A stretch of 64,000 nt of DNA from Rhynchonema sp. JSB1_4 (GCA_030248065.1 JASAMV010002972.1:1-64000), one strand, 5' to 3'. Numbered from the stretch's first letter, positions 27,266-38,850 are shown. The notes: a model not told the origin generated them from the letters alone. Numbers and translations: made by a program.

Positions 27266-27827
27266 GAGGAAATTATAAAGAAGAAAAATATTTTAATGTT
27301 AATGGAGATCTAACTAAGCCTACGTTTCGCTTGGTAATCGAGACCGTCGGCGTGACATTTGTGCCCCCAGCTCATCAGTCGTACAGCACAAACACCATGG
27401 AAAAACATATTCCATACTAGGGTGCTGTTCCAAAAATTTCGCATACCCGAGGGGGTTTCTGAGAAAGTGACCCTAAAGGTGTTCTAACAGTGCTAAAAAT
27501 CGAAACAGCATTTTCTTGTGCAAGCAAACGATTTTTGACATTTTCAAGCAAAAAACGGTCAAGCCTAGTGCCTCTCGAGATCAGAAAGTCATTTCTTATG
27601 GGTGCTTGTTCCCAAAGTGAAAAATTTCCCAAACTCCACACCCCGGGCTGACTATCGTTGCCGAAGAACCGGTTCTTCATATTTTTTTAAGAAAACCCGG
27701 AAAAAACGGAAAACCGATGAAGTGAAGAAGCGTAGTGTGCAAGCACATGGAAAACCGAACCATGCATTTTGGACAGATGTGTTGTGTCTTACGGACGTTC
27801 ACCGCGCATGTGTTTTATAATGGTTAT

Positions 27828-28279
27828 CAGTGTTGGAGGTGGGGGGGGGGGGGGGTTTGGGGGGGGGGTAGCCCCCCCAGTACAGTAGGTATCCCCCCTC
27901 GCCTGGTACAGTAGGTATCCCCCCCGATGTTTGGCATGGTACAGTAGGTATCCCCCCCCCCGATTTTCACCCCGGTACAGTAGGTATCCCCCCCCCCGAT
28001 TTTGCCTCAAAAGTGCCAATTTTTGACCAAAATGGCCAAAATTAGTGTAAAATCAGTGGTTTTTGCGTCAAATCACCCAAAATTCGCGCGAAATACTACG
28101 TTTTCACACGATTCCGTACATAATAAACACATTAAAAATTTTCACCCCAAAACCTAACCCCCCCCAACCCCCCTAGGTACATAACCCCCCCCAGGCCATC
28201 GGCTCTGGTACAGTAGGTATCCCCCCCTCTCCGAGCGCGGTACAGTAGGTATCCCCCCTCCAGAGTACCTCCAACACTG
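27828..28279. mobile_element. Non-autonomous hAT element, TIR CAGTGTTGGAGGT
   Basis: A 452-bp element with termini CAGTGTTGGAGGT and ACCTCCAACACTG and an exact 8-bp target duplication ATGGTTAT (27820-27827, 28280-28287). The interior carries repeated GGTACAGTAGGTATCCCCCC units. A second copy is at 47089-47620. Confidence 0.9.
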
Positions 28280-28499
28280 ATGGTTATTACGTTGTGCTAT
28301 GCCCAACCCAAGCAATCACGGCGTCCCATGTCGCCCCGGTTTCTTTCCGTTCTTTCGACATCCCAGGAAGGCGTGAAAAACGGTTTTTATCGTTTTTTAT
28401 AAGAACCGACGGTTTTTTCACGCGGCAACTGCAATATATCATACCATGGGTAACCCACCCCCCCCACAACGACACCACTGAGTAGAACCGTTTTAAGAC

Positions 28500-30200
28500 A
28501 AAGAACCCGAGCCAGACGTTGAGCACGATTTCGTGTCGCAGTCAGTTATTGTCACGCGTGTAGGTAGCACCGTTCTTCCTCTCCCAACAAACCATCCTCA
28601 TAACGATCAAAACCAATCAAAATACAGCTGTGTACGTTGTCATCGATGGAATTAACGTGACGTCTTTGAATAATGGTAGCACAACAAATGATTCACGATA
28701 AAGGTGCTAGTTGCACACACCTAAGATATCGCAAAGACCAAATCAGGGACCGACCTTCCCCGCTCCGAGCGTCTGTCGTGCGATCGGTCATGTCCGCCGG
28801 GCCCAGCATCCCGATGCCCTCGATCGCGCTCGTCACGTCTACCACCTCGATATCGGTCGCCCATTGTAAATTACTGGCTTAATTTGGATGGGTTGTTTGC
28901 TGGACACACTTCACGCTGAATCAACTCCGCTTTTTTCAGTTAGTAACTGTGATCTGAATCTAAAATGGCAAAAACTTTTCTCATGGTTAGAAAAATCGTT
29001 TAAAAAGGCGCCAAAACAGGATAAAGCGAATTTTTTTAGGATTTAGTATACTGGCGGATGAAAAAAAACCGTTTTTTTAAGAAAAACCCGAAAAAACCGA
29101 AAACAAACCGGGTCCATCTGGGACGTGAAAAAAACCGAAAAAAACCTCAGCCGCCGGGAAACATCGGCCTTTTTTCACGAAATTTTCCAATTTTTGACAG
29201 AAGTTGGGAAATATTTTTGTTCAGACCAACTTTGGCCAAGCGCGGGCGATGTCAATGTGGCTTGTTTCAACTATTTTAGTCAAAATAAGCATCAAAAAGA
29301 CACATAGGCACCACTGTAGTGTCTGTGCTAACATTACTAATGTGTCATTACTAATGGTTTGTGGTAAACCAGTAAACTTATTGTATTGTAACTTGTTCTT
29401 CTATACCAAGTAAGTAACTCAAGGGCGGGACACGCAACTAAGAACCCTAATATTTTCAAAAATATAAATTGTAATTTTGGTCACAATAAATTTATTTGAT
29501 TCTTGAGCAAAAAGTGCTGCTTGAAGTTTCGCTCTATGAGCACAATAGCAAAGACAAACACAAAACTGAATCGACTCGCTTTTTTTTCGCCAACCCTGCA
29601 GTGGACTTTACGCACCTCAGATTCACGGAATCATGCATGAGTGGCCAGACCAAAGGCAAAAATTTTGTAGTCTGTTCCGCAGCCGGTATAATCGCCTGAT
29701 CCGGTATCTCTCTCTCTGGTGCGGTATCTCCCTGAATTTTTCCAAAAATTCACCCCAAAGGTGCCCTTTTTTGCTCAAAAATGGCTAACAACGGTCAAAA
29801 TCGACCACAAGTGCAAAAATTGGCGCGCTTCGCGCGATTTATGTACATTTTAACACAGTGTAGTGGCAGGCCCGTGTGTGGGAGGCAGTGGTGTCGTTAG
29901 GGGGGTTGGGGGTGGGGCTACCCCCTGGTATGGGGTTTGGGGAATCGGCCGGGGGGGATGGGAAATTTTTCACTTTTAGAACAAGCACCCCTAAGAAATG
30001 ACTCAAATGACTTCTGACGCCGAAAAGTACCAAAATTGGCTATTTTCGCTTAAAAATGTCAAAAATCGCTTGCTGCCGCAAGAAAACTCTGTTTTAAGCA
30101 CTTTTAGACCACTTTTTGGTACTTTTAGAAGACTTTTGGGGTCATTTTTTCAGAAACCCCCTGGGTATGGGAATTTTTTGAATTTTTGGAGAAACCCCCC
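28500..30200. other. Repeat-derived sequence without a recognisable gene
   Basis: Contains runs such as GGTATCTCTCTCTCTGGTGC and a left terminus CAGTGGTGTCGTTAGG (29886), also seen at 26752 and inverted at 28466-28480. This suggests a further hAT-like family whose copy limits could not be paired. Confidence 0.4.
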
Positions 30201-30204
30201 TAGG

Positions 30205-30332
30205 GATCGGCGTCGGTGTCGGAAAAAAGTCGGTGTAGGTACCGACACTACTAATGTCGGTGTCGGTGTCGGTGTCGGTCCACAAAAGTGTCGGTTTTTT
30301 TCAGGTGTCGGTAGTGTCGGTCCCCAATTTTT
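30205..30332. repeat. GTCGGT hexanucleotide satellite
   Basis: Repeated GTCGGTGTCGGT interrupted by short spacers. An inverted tract of the same motif is at 32266-32385. Confidence 0.85.
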
Positions 30333-30351
30333 CGGCAGCCAACTACTATTA

Positions 30352-31764
30352 AGGTGCGCGTATACTCGTTCCGAGGAACGCAAAACGTTCTGCGATGCAG
30401 TTCCGTGACGGAACGAAAGAACAGCGGAAACGCATTCTCGCTATTCCTCCTGTTCTTTCGTTCCTTCAGCATTTCCGTTGTTCCTTGCCTGTTCCTCGAG
30501 AAATCAATGTCAGAGAAAATAAATAGAAGAAGGGCATCCCCGCCCCGGATTTTTTAGGCTTGGTGATATGTGTTTTGGTGAGCATTTTCTGTGTCGCAAT
30601 ATCAACCAAAAAATTAAAAAAATTGTGCTCAACATGACAAACATTGAAACAGTTCAAGATCTCCTTTTGTGCGACGGCAGCACACATTTAGGGGGCCGGC
30701 ATTTGTCAACGCAGAACAAAGCAGAAAATACCATCAGAATGCGTCGACAATGGTTGGGGAGCTGCTCTGCGTAAAATTCCCTTGTTTTCCCGACAAATTT
30801 CCTGCCAGATTTGAGCAAGATAATCGAGTAAAAATTTTTATGTGGACCAGTCGAATTGAAGCTGATTATCGGCTGTCACCTTACTGAATCAGGCATCACA
30901 CACACACGTTATGACGTCAACGCAGCACACACACAAGCACACAACACCACAGCACAGCATCAACCAACACTCACTCAGACTGCTTGTGTTTATGTAAAGC
31001 ACTAAGCAGAGGGATGCAGCTGACGTGATGGGCTAATGGTCTACGGCGTGGTCCAGTGGTCGCACGCGTTGCGCACGCAGAGGTTCAAATCTCGACTCAT
31101 CACATGATGAGTACTTTTTGCTGGTTTTATTTATTTTTTCTATGTAAACTGACACGGTGATTTCAAAAATGGTGAATAGAATGCCACTAAAAGAACATAA
31201 CTATTTGAATTCGCGCATTCAAAACGCTTGGATGTGATCGCACCATAATGCAGCCAGTTCACGGCTTCGTTGTGTAATCTGTGTAAATAACGCAAATTGT
31301 AAGTAAGTCAGAAATGCCAGGGGCACTTTTTGAAGTCAAAATTAGGTTATTTGAATGACAAAGGTTTGCTCACAATAACTGTTTCATTTACCACGGACAT
31401 GGAAGACCGCCAAGTTAGTCGTCCTGAGAATGATCCGGGATGCTTTTTGTTGTCTCTCGACGAAAACCACGCTTATTTCACATCGCGGTGTCAAAAAAAT
31501 AAAAGTTTTGGCCTCTCCAAACTCCAGTAACGCTGATTTCAACTGAACAACCTCGAGGAACAGCACAAAAAGTCAAAATGTTTTGACTTCGTTCTTTCTA
31601 TTCCGCGGAACGTTTTTTTGTTCCTTCTCGATTGCGTCAGATCGTTCCGCGTGACGTGCGTATACTCGTTTCCGCTGTTCCTCGGGTGAAGTATACGCGG
31701 GTCACCGGAAATAATCGTTCCTTCACTGTTCTTTCTGTTCCGCGGAATGAGTATACGCGCACCT
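30352..31764. mobile_element. Inverted-repeat element with TTA target duplication (Harbinger-like)
   Basis: Left end AGGTGCGCGTATACTCGTTC after TTA (30349-30351); right end, in reverse complement, AGGTGCGCGTATACTCATTC followed by TTA (31765-31767). A 3-bp TTA duplication is typical of PIF/Harbinger elements. Sub-terminal sequence on both sides is rich in CGTTCCGCGGAAC-like motifs. No transposase was recognised in the 1.41 kb, so it is non-autonomous. A tRNA-like sequence lies inside. Confidence 0.65.
31028..31106 (+). tRNA. tRNA-like sequence, probably degenerate
   Basis: The ends TGATGGG and CTCATCA form a 7-bp acceptor stem (one G-T pair), and GGTTCAAATC matches the T-loop consensus. The T stem pairs poorly and the anticodon stem has only about three pairs, so no anticodon is assigned. 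It is more likely a pseudogene or SINE-type head than a working tRNA. Confidence 0.3.
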
Positions 31765-32265
31765 TTAGAAAAAAAATATATTTCGTACTGATTATGTTCT
31801 TTAGTTGTCCACAACATATAAAAAAGCGCCAAGCGCTGGTTTTGAACGACCAATTCCTCATACACGGTTCAGTTTCAATTCTGCAGCAGTGCAACACAAC
31901 AAGAGAACAATTTTTTTGGAATCAGATTAAAGGAAAGACATGCGAACAGAATGAGAAATATCAATCACGAGTTATTTGCGAAGGACACCGATTCATCATT
32001 ATTCTCCATCACATCAGATACACTCAATTGTACAAGTATTGACACGTGGGTAGCATACGCTGAGAGTGAGAGGCGGACAGAACCTGTTTGTTCCTGCGAC
32101 AAAGAGACAGACCTATCCTATCATACAAAGTTCATAATTGTTTTTTGTTTTGGTATTTGATCCCTCTTTTTTCAGGTGAGAAGTACACCAACACACCGGT
32201 TTTTGTCCAAAAAGGCATTTTAGGTCTAAAAATAAGTTTTTAGGGCTAAAAAAGGCAAATTCGGT

Positions 32266-32385
32266 TTTACTGTCGGTGTCGGTCATTTTTTCACTGTCGG
32301 TGTCGGTGTCGGCGTGCTTTTTCGCCGGTGTCGGTACTTTCCAAAAAAGTGTCGGTGTCGGTGTCGGTGTCGGTCTACATGACCG
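32266..32385. repeat. GTCGGT hexanucleotide satellite, second tract
   Basis: Runs of GTCGGTGTCGGTGTCGG with short interruptions; same motif as 30205-30332. Confidence 0.85.
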
Positions 32386-32936
32386 ACGCCGATCCCTAAA
32401 CCCCCCCCCAGGGTGGTGGCAGGCCAATCGACCCAAGATACCCTAGGGGGGGAAGGTTTCGGAGTTAGAGTTACTCGAGATACCCCCCAGAGGCTACCCA
32501 AGATACCCCTATGGTCCGTCAAAAGGGAAAAAAGGCCGTTTTTTGCATGCAATTTTACTGCAAAATTGGCCTAAAATGGGTACTTATTGACATTTTTGCC
32601 GAAAAATTGGCCTAAATATAGACAAATTTAGGCATTTAGGCACTAAAATAGGCATTTTTAGGCATATAAAATGAGTGATTTTTAGGTCAATGTTGCCAAA
32701 AATAGCCAAAATACCCTTTTTCTTGAGAATTTTTTCCAAAAAGGGGCAAAAATGAGCCAAATTTTCGACCTCAAAAAATGACTTTTCTCCACATTTGGGT
32801 CCCCCCCTGGTACTGGTTTGGATTTTGAGGGGGGTCTGGTAATTTTTGCCGAGGGTGCCGGAATTTACCCTCGGCAAATCCAAAATGACCCTCGGCCCGG
32901 CCGAGGGTGCCGAGGGTGGTTGTACAGGTCTGGGCC

Positions 32937-33470
32937 TGGGCACAATACCACTTTTGACACCCAATACCAATACCGGCCCTGTACCAATACCCAATACCTA
33001 TACCAAATTGGGGACCCAATACCAATACCCAATACCAATACCGGGCGAGACCCAATACCAATACCAATACCCAATACCAAATCAATACTACTGAAGTGCC
33101 TGGTATTGGGTTTGGTATTGGGCTGGTATTGGTATTGAGTATTGGGTTGGTATTGGGTATTGGTCTTAGTATTGGTTTGGTATTGGGTTTTTGATCTGGT
33201 ATTGGGTTGGTATTGGGTTTGGTATTGGTTTGGTATTGGGTTTTGAGTCAGGTATTGGGTTTGGTATTGGGTTTTTCTGGGTTAGTATTGGGTATTGGTT
33301 TTGACCCAATACCTGGGCAAACCCAATACCAATACCCAATACCAACCAATACCAGGCCAGCTTCAATAGCAATACCCAATACCCAATACCAGAATTAGAC
33401 CCAATACCAATACCAAACACTGGTATTGGTATTGGGTGGTATTGCTATTGGGTATTGGGTATTGTGCCCA
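32937..33470. repeat. CCAATAC/GTATTGG satellite with strand switches
   Basis: Tandem heptamer- and hexamer-like units (ACCAATACCCAATACC) switch strand about every 100-200 bp: CCAATAC to about 33095, GTATTGG to about 33300, CCAATAC to about 33415, then GTATTGG. The tract can therefore fold on itself. The frames through it encode only low-complexity dipeptides and are not genes. Confidence 0.9.
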
Positions 33471-33499
33471 CCCATATTCTGCAGAAAATTTTCGAATTT

Positions 33500-33651
33500 T
33501 TTCCAGCTTTTTGGACTTTTCAGTTTTCGGCCCTTGAAAATTGGCTGACCGGGCCGGGCCGACCTCAAGCCAAAACGGGCCGGGCCGGGCCGGACTTTTC
33601 GCCGACCGGGCCGGGCCGGGCCGACTTTACCCGGCCCGTTTCCGATCTCTG
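33500..33651. mobile_element. Right-end fragment of the CAGAGATCGGAAACGGG hAT-like family
   Basis: Ends CCCGTTTCCGATCTCTG and matches, in reverse complement, the left part of the element at 49271-50213 (TTCAGTTTTCGGCCCTTGA region, GCCGGGCC runs). No left terminus was found. Confidence 0.6.
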
Positions 33652-33686
33652 GCATAGTCAGTGGCGGGGGGGGGGGGGGGTGGGGG

Positions 33687-34512
33687 CAGAGGTCGCAATC
33701 GGGCCGGCCCGACCTCGGGCCGGGCCGGGCCGGGCCGCGATTTTGGGCTTTTGGCTCGGGCCGGGCCGGGCCGGAGATTTGGAGGGTCGGGCCGGGCCGG
33801 GCACCCCGGCCCGAAGCTTCTGAAGTGACTTATTTTACTGAAAAAGTAGGGTTTTTTGTCCAAAAATACTAAAATTTCGGACGGATTCAGCAAGTAAGTG
33901 ATCAGTATTGTCCAGTCGTGTGGCTACCCAGGCGTGCAATCAACCTAGGTACTGTACCACCAGAAAGGCCTGAAATCAACCTACCTACTGTACCGACCGG
34001 CCGAGCTAGGGGGGGAACAAAATTTTTTATGTCCAAGTTTAGATGAAAATGTACTCTAGAACCCTCAAAATTTTTCGATTATTTGGAATGAAAAATATGG
34101 ATTTTATACCATTTTGAGCCAAAAATAGCAACCTAGAACCTACTGTACCAGCCGGGGGGCGGCGACCTACCTACTGTGCCAGGATGGCGCGTCATCTACA
34201 TACCTACTGTACCTAGGGGGGACCCCCAGCCACACCATTGGTATTGTCTATCTGGCGACTTTTTCATGGAAAACAATGAAATTTCAACAAAAACATTGAT
34301 TCAAAAATCGCAAAAATTATGACAAAAATTGGGTTAAAATCTGAGCCAAAAATTCGGGCCGGGCCGGGCCGGGCCGGAGATTTGGGGGTTCGGGCCGGGC
34401 CGGGCCGGGCCGGGCCGGAGATTTGGGGGTACGGGTCGGGCCGGGCCGGGCCGGAGATTTGGGGGCTCGGGCCGGGCCGGGCCGGCCAAACCCGGCCCGA
34501 TTGCGACCTCTG
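33687..34512. mobile_element. hAT-like element M1 (TIR CAGAGGTCGCAATCGGGCCG) carrying element L1
   Basis: Termini CAGAGGTCGCAATCGGGCCG and CGGCCCGATTGCGACCTCTG enclose GGGCCGGGCC arrays. The flanking 8-mers GGTGGGGG and CTTGGGGG agree at six of eight positions within a G-rich target. The interior is interrupted at 33913-34240 by another element. The related copy M2 at 45984-47625 has a perfect target duplication. Confidence 0.75.
33913..34240. mobile_element. Non-autonomous hAT element L1 nested in M1
   Basis: A 328-bp element starting CAGTCGTGTGGCTACCC and ending GCCACACCATTG, with an exact 8-bp target duplication GTATTGTC (33905-33912 and 34241-34248). The interior contains ACCTACCTACTGTACC subrepeats and short G/C runs. 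Confidence 0.88.
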
Positions 34513-34861
34513 CTTGGGGGGTTACCCCCTCTCAGTACTTACCTACCACAAAACCCGAGGGGGTTGGGGGGTTGAGTACTTACCTCTCACAACTCCAAAT
34601 CATACCTCTCACAAGCAATTTTATACATTTTTGAGGCAAAAATCGGTGTTTTTCGACCTTATTTTCCCAAAAATCGCGCGCTCCGCGCGCAAACCACCCA
34701 TAATACCTATTTCTAGGCGATTTTCGGCGAAAATTTTGAAAAAGTATTTATTTTACCTCAATTTTTGGCCAAAATTGTATCACAAAAACGGTGTTTTTTC
34801 GCCTTTTTGGGTGACCAAAATCATACCTCTCACGCTTCCGGTCCCAACCCCGCATCATACT

Positions 34862-35247
34862 CAGTGATGTGGTTGGGGGGGGTATGGGGGGGGTATTACC
34901 CCCCCCAACTGCTAGGTAGCTTTCTTGCTCCGAAACCCATACCCCCCCCAAACTGGCTAGCTAGCTTTCTTGCTCCGGTCATCAAGTAAGAAAAGTGTTG
35001 ATTTTAGTGCCAAAATGACCATTTTATGGGCCAAAATGGTCAAATTCGTTCAAATTTTCTCACACGTGCACAAAAATACGCATTTTAAGGCTTATTTTAG
35101 CATAATTTCGACCAAATTTTATACCCCTGTTTTTGACTTCTGGACCAATACCCCCCCCAAATCGGGGTACCCGGCTAGCTAGCTAGCTTTCTTGTGCCGG
35201 ACCCCTCCAGCTAGCTAGCTTTCTTGCTCGGACCAACTACATCACTG
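34862..35247. mobile_element. Non-autonomous hAT element, TIR CAGTGATGTRGTTGG
   Basis: Termini CAGTGATGTGGTTGG and CCAACTACATCACTG with an exact target duplication ATCATACT (34854-34861 and 35248-35255). GCTAGCTAGCTTTCTTGCTC repeats and G/C runs lie near the ends. Confidence 0.9.
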
Positions 35248-35255
35248 ATCATACT

Positions 35256-35415
35256 TACCGTAAAAACCTAAATAGAAGGGGGGCTCTATTAACTCACTGA
35301 CCCCATTTTGGGGGGGGCTCTATTACGGGGGGGCTCTATTCCGGGGGGGCCTCTATTAATTCACTGACCCGAACCTGAAAAAATTGTTCCCAAAAATATC
35401 CCCAAAAACCCCTAA
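35256..35415. repeat. Half copy of the TACCGTAAAAACCTAAAT element
   Basis: Begins TACCGTAAAAACCTAAATAG, then GGGGGGGCTCTATTA repeats; the matching right terminus is absent. A two-ended relative is at 37112-37324. Confidence 0.6.
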
Positions 35416-35947
35416 AAAGGGGTGTGAAAGGATGTTGTTTTCGCTTGTAATCGCATTTATTCGTGTCTATTGGTCAATAAGAGGCGTATTATGTGCTCTG
35501 AACGAACAACGAACGTGCATAAATGTACCTGAGCACCACTATCAAGCAGTGCTGTGATTGGGGGGTGGGGGTGGGGGGGTCCCCCCCAATGGTACCCGAC
35601 CCGCCCCGGCCTGGTACGCTACCCCCCTACCCGCCCCGCTCTGGTACCCTACCCCCCTACCCGCCCCGCCCTGGTACCCTACCCGCCCCGATTTTTACCC
35701 CCAAAATGCCCATTTTTCGGTTTCGTTTCTTTTTTATCATATTTTCGAAAGTCCTAGTCTGTGTTTAGGCTTTTGCGAGAGCGTCAAAATAAAAAGTTGA
35801 GTTGAGTATAAATTGAACCCCCCCAGGCCCAAATGACCACAGTGAAAAAATAGACCCCCCGGGTTCTACCCAGTGTAGTTCCTGGTCCGGCGCGGCGGTT
35901 AGTGTACCTACCCCTTTTTTCCGTGCGGCGGTTAGTGTACCTCCCTG

Positions 35948-36352
35948 CAGTGTAGTTCCTGGTCCGGAGGGGGAACAGACGTACCCTCCACTATTTTCGG
36001 AGGGGGAACAGACGTACCTACCTGGGGGGGGAAGGGGGGGGGGAAGTCCCAATTTGGGGGGGGGGACGGAAAAAAGTCATTTTTTGAGGTCGAAAAATTG
36101 GACTATTTTTGCCTTCTTTTGCGAAAAATCCCCTATAAAAAGGGTATTTTGGCGTTTTTTTGGAGGTTTCACCTAAAGTTTACCTATTTTTGGCCTAAAA
36201 TGCCTATTTTAGGCCTAAATTTGCCCATTTTAGGAAAAAATTGGGGGAGCAGACGTACCCGGAGGGGGAACAGTGGGGCAGGCGTACCTCGGAGGGGGAA
36301 CAGACGTACCCGAGGGGGGGTCCCCCCCCTCCCCCCCCCAGGAACTACACTG
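35948..36352. mobile_element. Inner hAT element of the same family, inserted in the outer copy
   Basis: Same termini as its host, with an exact target duplication CCTCCCTG (35940-35947 and 36353-36360). Contains GAGGGGGAACAGACGTACC repeats. Confidence 0.9.
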
Positions 36353-36576
36353 CCTCCCTGGGGGGGAAGGGGGGGGGAAGACCCAAATTCACGAAAAAGT
36401 CACTTTTTGAGGTAGAAAATTTGACCGATTTTTGGCCCTTTTTGAAAAAAATTCTCTATAAAAAGGGTATTCTGGCGACTTTTGACAACATCGACCTAAA
36501 AATCACCCATTTTAGGCCTAAAAATGTCCATTTTAGGCCTAAAAATGCATATTTTGGGCAAAAATTGAGGCGGTTA

Positions 36577-37002
36577 CCGTATTGTCGGAAATAGAACCCC
36601 CCATTAATTGACCCCCCCCCCATTAATTGAACCCCCCCTAAATGGCTCGAAATCAAAAATAGAACCCCCCCATTAATTGACCCCCCCATTAATAGAACCC
36701 CACCCCCAACGTTCACCGTACCACAGATTAGTGGTATGGTAAGGCTGTGTTGTTGTGTCAAACGTTGTTTAAGCTTGCGTACACAACAGAAAGCAGCTTT
36801 CTAAGCATAATTGCCGCTGTTGAAGTTAGAAAATACCGAAATCAAGCCATTTTTATGGGCATTATTAACAATGATTTTTTTCGTCGGGGGTCCAAATGAA
36901 AAATATAACCCCCCCAATAATTGACCCCCCCCATAAATTGAACCCCCCAAAATGACCCCAGTGAAAAAATAGACCCCCCGGGTTCTATTTCCGACAATAC
37001 GG
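36577..37002. mobile_element. TA-flanked inverted-repeat element nested in the outer hAT copy
   Basis: Termini CCGTATTGTCGGAAATAGAA and TTCTATTTCCGACAATACGG, flanked by TA. The empty site is visible as CGGCGGTTAGTGTACC elsewhere in the same element family (35887-35905), which confirms the TA target duplication. The interior has ATTAATTGACCCCCCC units and no coding potential. Confidence 0.85.
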
Positions 37003-37111
37003 TAGTGTACCTGGCGCGGCGGTTAGTGTACTAGTGTACCTTGGTCGCGGCGGTTAGTGTACCTTAGGGGGGGACCCCCCCCTCCCCCCCCCCCAGGAAC
37101 TACACTGGTTC

Positions 37112-37324
37112 TACCGTAAAAACCTAAATACAAGGGGGGGCTCTATTAATTCACTGACCCCATTTTCAAAAAATTATTTTCGTTTCTCAGCGAGAGCGTT
37201 CCAAATCCGGTGTTATTTTCGATCGATATTCCGAGGGGGGCTCTATTCCGGGGGGGGGGCTCTATTTAGGTTTTTACGGTATTTCCGAGTATTCCGACAA
37301 TACGGTATTTAGGTTTTTACGGTA
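37112..37324. mobile_element. Short inverted-repeat element, TACCGTAAAAACCTAAATA termini
   Basis: The left terminus overlaps the target duplication of the outer hAT element. Two copies of the right terminus (ATTTAGGTTTTTACGGTA) occur, ending near 37281 and 37324, so a partial duplication or a second nested copy is likely. Confidence 0.6.
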
Positions 37325-37993
37325 CCTCCCACACATGGGCCTGCCATACGCTGGTGGGACTCAAATGGACCCGGTTCACAGAAACCGAATCACAAAAACA
37401 CAAACATGCGTCCCCAAGAAAATTTTGCAAATTTTGGCTTTTTTGACCTTTTTTTTCCTTTTTTGACCCCAAAATCGGGATTAAAATCGGGCCGGGCCGA
37501 ACTTGGGCTCGGGCCAAGCCGCGCCGCGATTTTGGACTTTCAAATCGGGCCGGGCCGGAGTTTTGGTCAGTCAGGCCAGGCCGGGCCACAGGTTACCCAG
37601 CCCGATCCTAATCTCTGAAATAAATTGTTGCCGTAACGTAAATAAAATTAATTTGTTAAATTTTGACAGTTGATTCTTTTTTATTAATTTTTTTCGGGCC
37701 GATTTGGCGGCCGATTTTGCAGTATGATAACCCGTCTGCTCTCTCTTTCATGCTCTCTGCTCTGCTGTTTCGTGTGTGTCCACCGAACAGCGGTCGCAAT
37801 TAGCGTCGGTAACCTTTCTTATGATGTGCAGAAATAGCATACTTTTACAACTGGTGCGTATTTTTATGCTCCAAACGTCAGCTTTTTCAATTGATTGATT
37901 TGATGGACTAATTCCAGGCAAGCACAAACGTTCGCGATTTTTGCAATTGCCACTGAGCATTTACTTTAGTGCAAACCTAAGATCAAACCGTGC

Positions 37994-38850
37994 CGGGAAG
38001 ACTGATTATAAATAAAACGGATAAAGCTGATAAACCTGATAAACCCGACTCCCTTGCGCTGGGGGGAAGACTGATTACAAATAACCCGGATAAAGCTGAT
38101 AAACCTGATAAAGCTGATAAACCCGACTCAGCTGCGCTGGGGGGAAGACTGATTATAAATAACCCGGATAAAGCTGATAAACCTGATAAACCCGACTCAG
38201 CTGCGCTGGTTGGAAGACTGATTATAAATAACCCGGATAAAGCTGATAAACCTGATAAACCCGACTCAGCTGCGCTGGGGGGAAGACTGATTACAGATTG
38301 AAAAATAAAACGGATAAACCCGAATCGGTTGTGGGACAGTTCGTTCCCAGTGATCTGGTCCGGATGCAACTGTTTTGGAGTTGGAACGACAGCGCGTAAT
38401 GTTTCACGTCAGTGATTGCCTCGCTGTTTTGCAGGCCTGAGATGTTTCATTTGACTCAGGCTGGACGGAGCCTAAGCCTAAGCTGTAGCCAAGTCAAGTG
38501 AAACATCACAGACACTACAAACTTGAGATAGTCAATGACGTGAAACATTAGTGCCCAACTGCTATTTACTGCTGCATTCAATTGGGACCAGACCCCAACA
38601 CCAGCTCGTGCTTCAAGCCACACCGGCCATACGCCCGTTCCGCGTAATTCAGTCAGCGTAATCAGTCTTCCCCCCAGCTGCCCAACCCAGGAAGGCTGAT
38701 TATATGCATGCTACAGCATGCGTAATCAGCCTTCCTGAGATTGGGCCTTGGGGGGAAGGCTGATTATGGCTTCGTTTAATTTGTAATCAGTCTTCCCCCC
38801 AGAGCCTCTGCAGGGTGTACTGATTACAATGGTAATCAGTCTTCCATCAA
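37994..38850. repeat. 69-bp tandem repeat array with inverted GGAAGACTGATTA ends
   Basis: Four to five units of a 69-bp repeat (GATAAAGCTGATAAACCTGA then CCCGACTCAGCTGCGC and GGAAGACTGATTATAAATAA) fill about 38003-38300; one unit has a 15-bp internal duplication. The GGAAGACTGATTA motif recurs inverted several times at 38660-38846. Because 69 is divisible by three, both strands stay open across the array (103 and 128 codons). This is expected from the repeat itself and is not evidence of a gene. Confidence 0.7.

Larger units (their letters stand above)
35871..37107. mobile_element. Outer hAT element (TIR CAGTGTAGTTCCTGG) holding two nested insertions
   Basis: Termini CAGTGTAGTTCCTGGTCCGG and CCAGGAACTACACTG with an exact target duplication GTTCTACC (35863-35870 and 37108-37115). 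Without its two insertions it would be about 390-410 bp, the size of the family copy at 26876-27265. Confidence 0.9.

Noticed and set aside
28454..29902. Complete hAT copy from inverted CGACACCACTG (28480) or CAGTGGTGTCGTTAGG (29886)
   Set aside because: Termini belong to one family, but no pairing gives matching 8-bp flanks, so limits are not called.
31330..31530. 66-codon plus-strand frame inside the TTA-flanked element
   Set aside because: Composition is plausible but there is no family resemblance, splice partner or second copy to support it.
32771..33420. Tyr/Gly/Ile-rich frames over the CCAATAC satellite
   Set aside because: Direct translation of the satellite with no start context or splice support.
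33455..34867. Frames of 122 and 182 codons through GGGCCGG arrays
   Set aside because: Low-complexity Gly/Pro/Arg/Ala reading of satellite inside transposable elements; crosses element boundaries.
37983..38369. 69-bp repeats as a CRISPR array or a leucine-rich repeat gene
   Set aside because: Units are contiguous without unique spacers, the host is eukaryotic, and both strands are open only because the period is a multiple of three.
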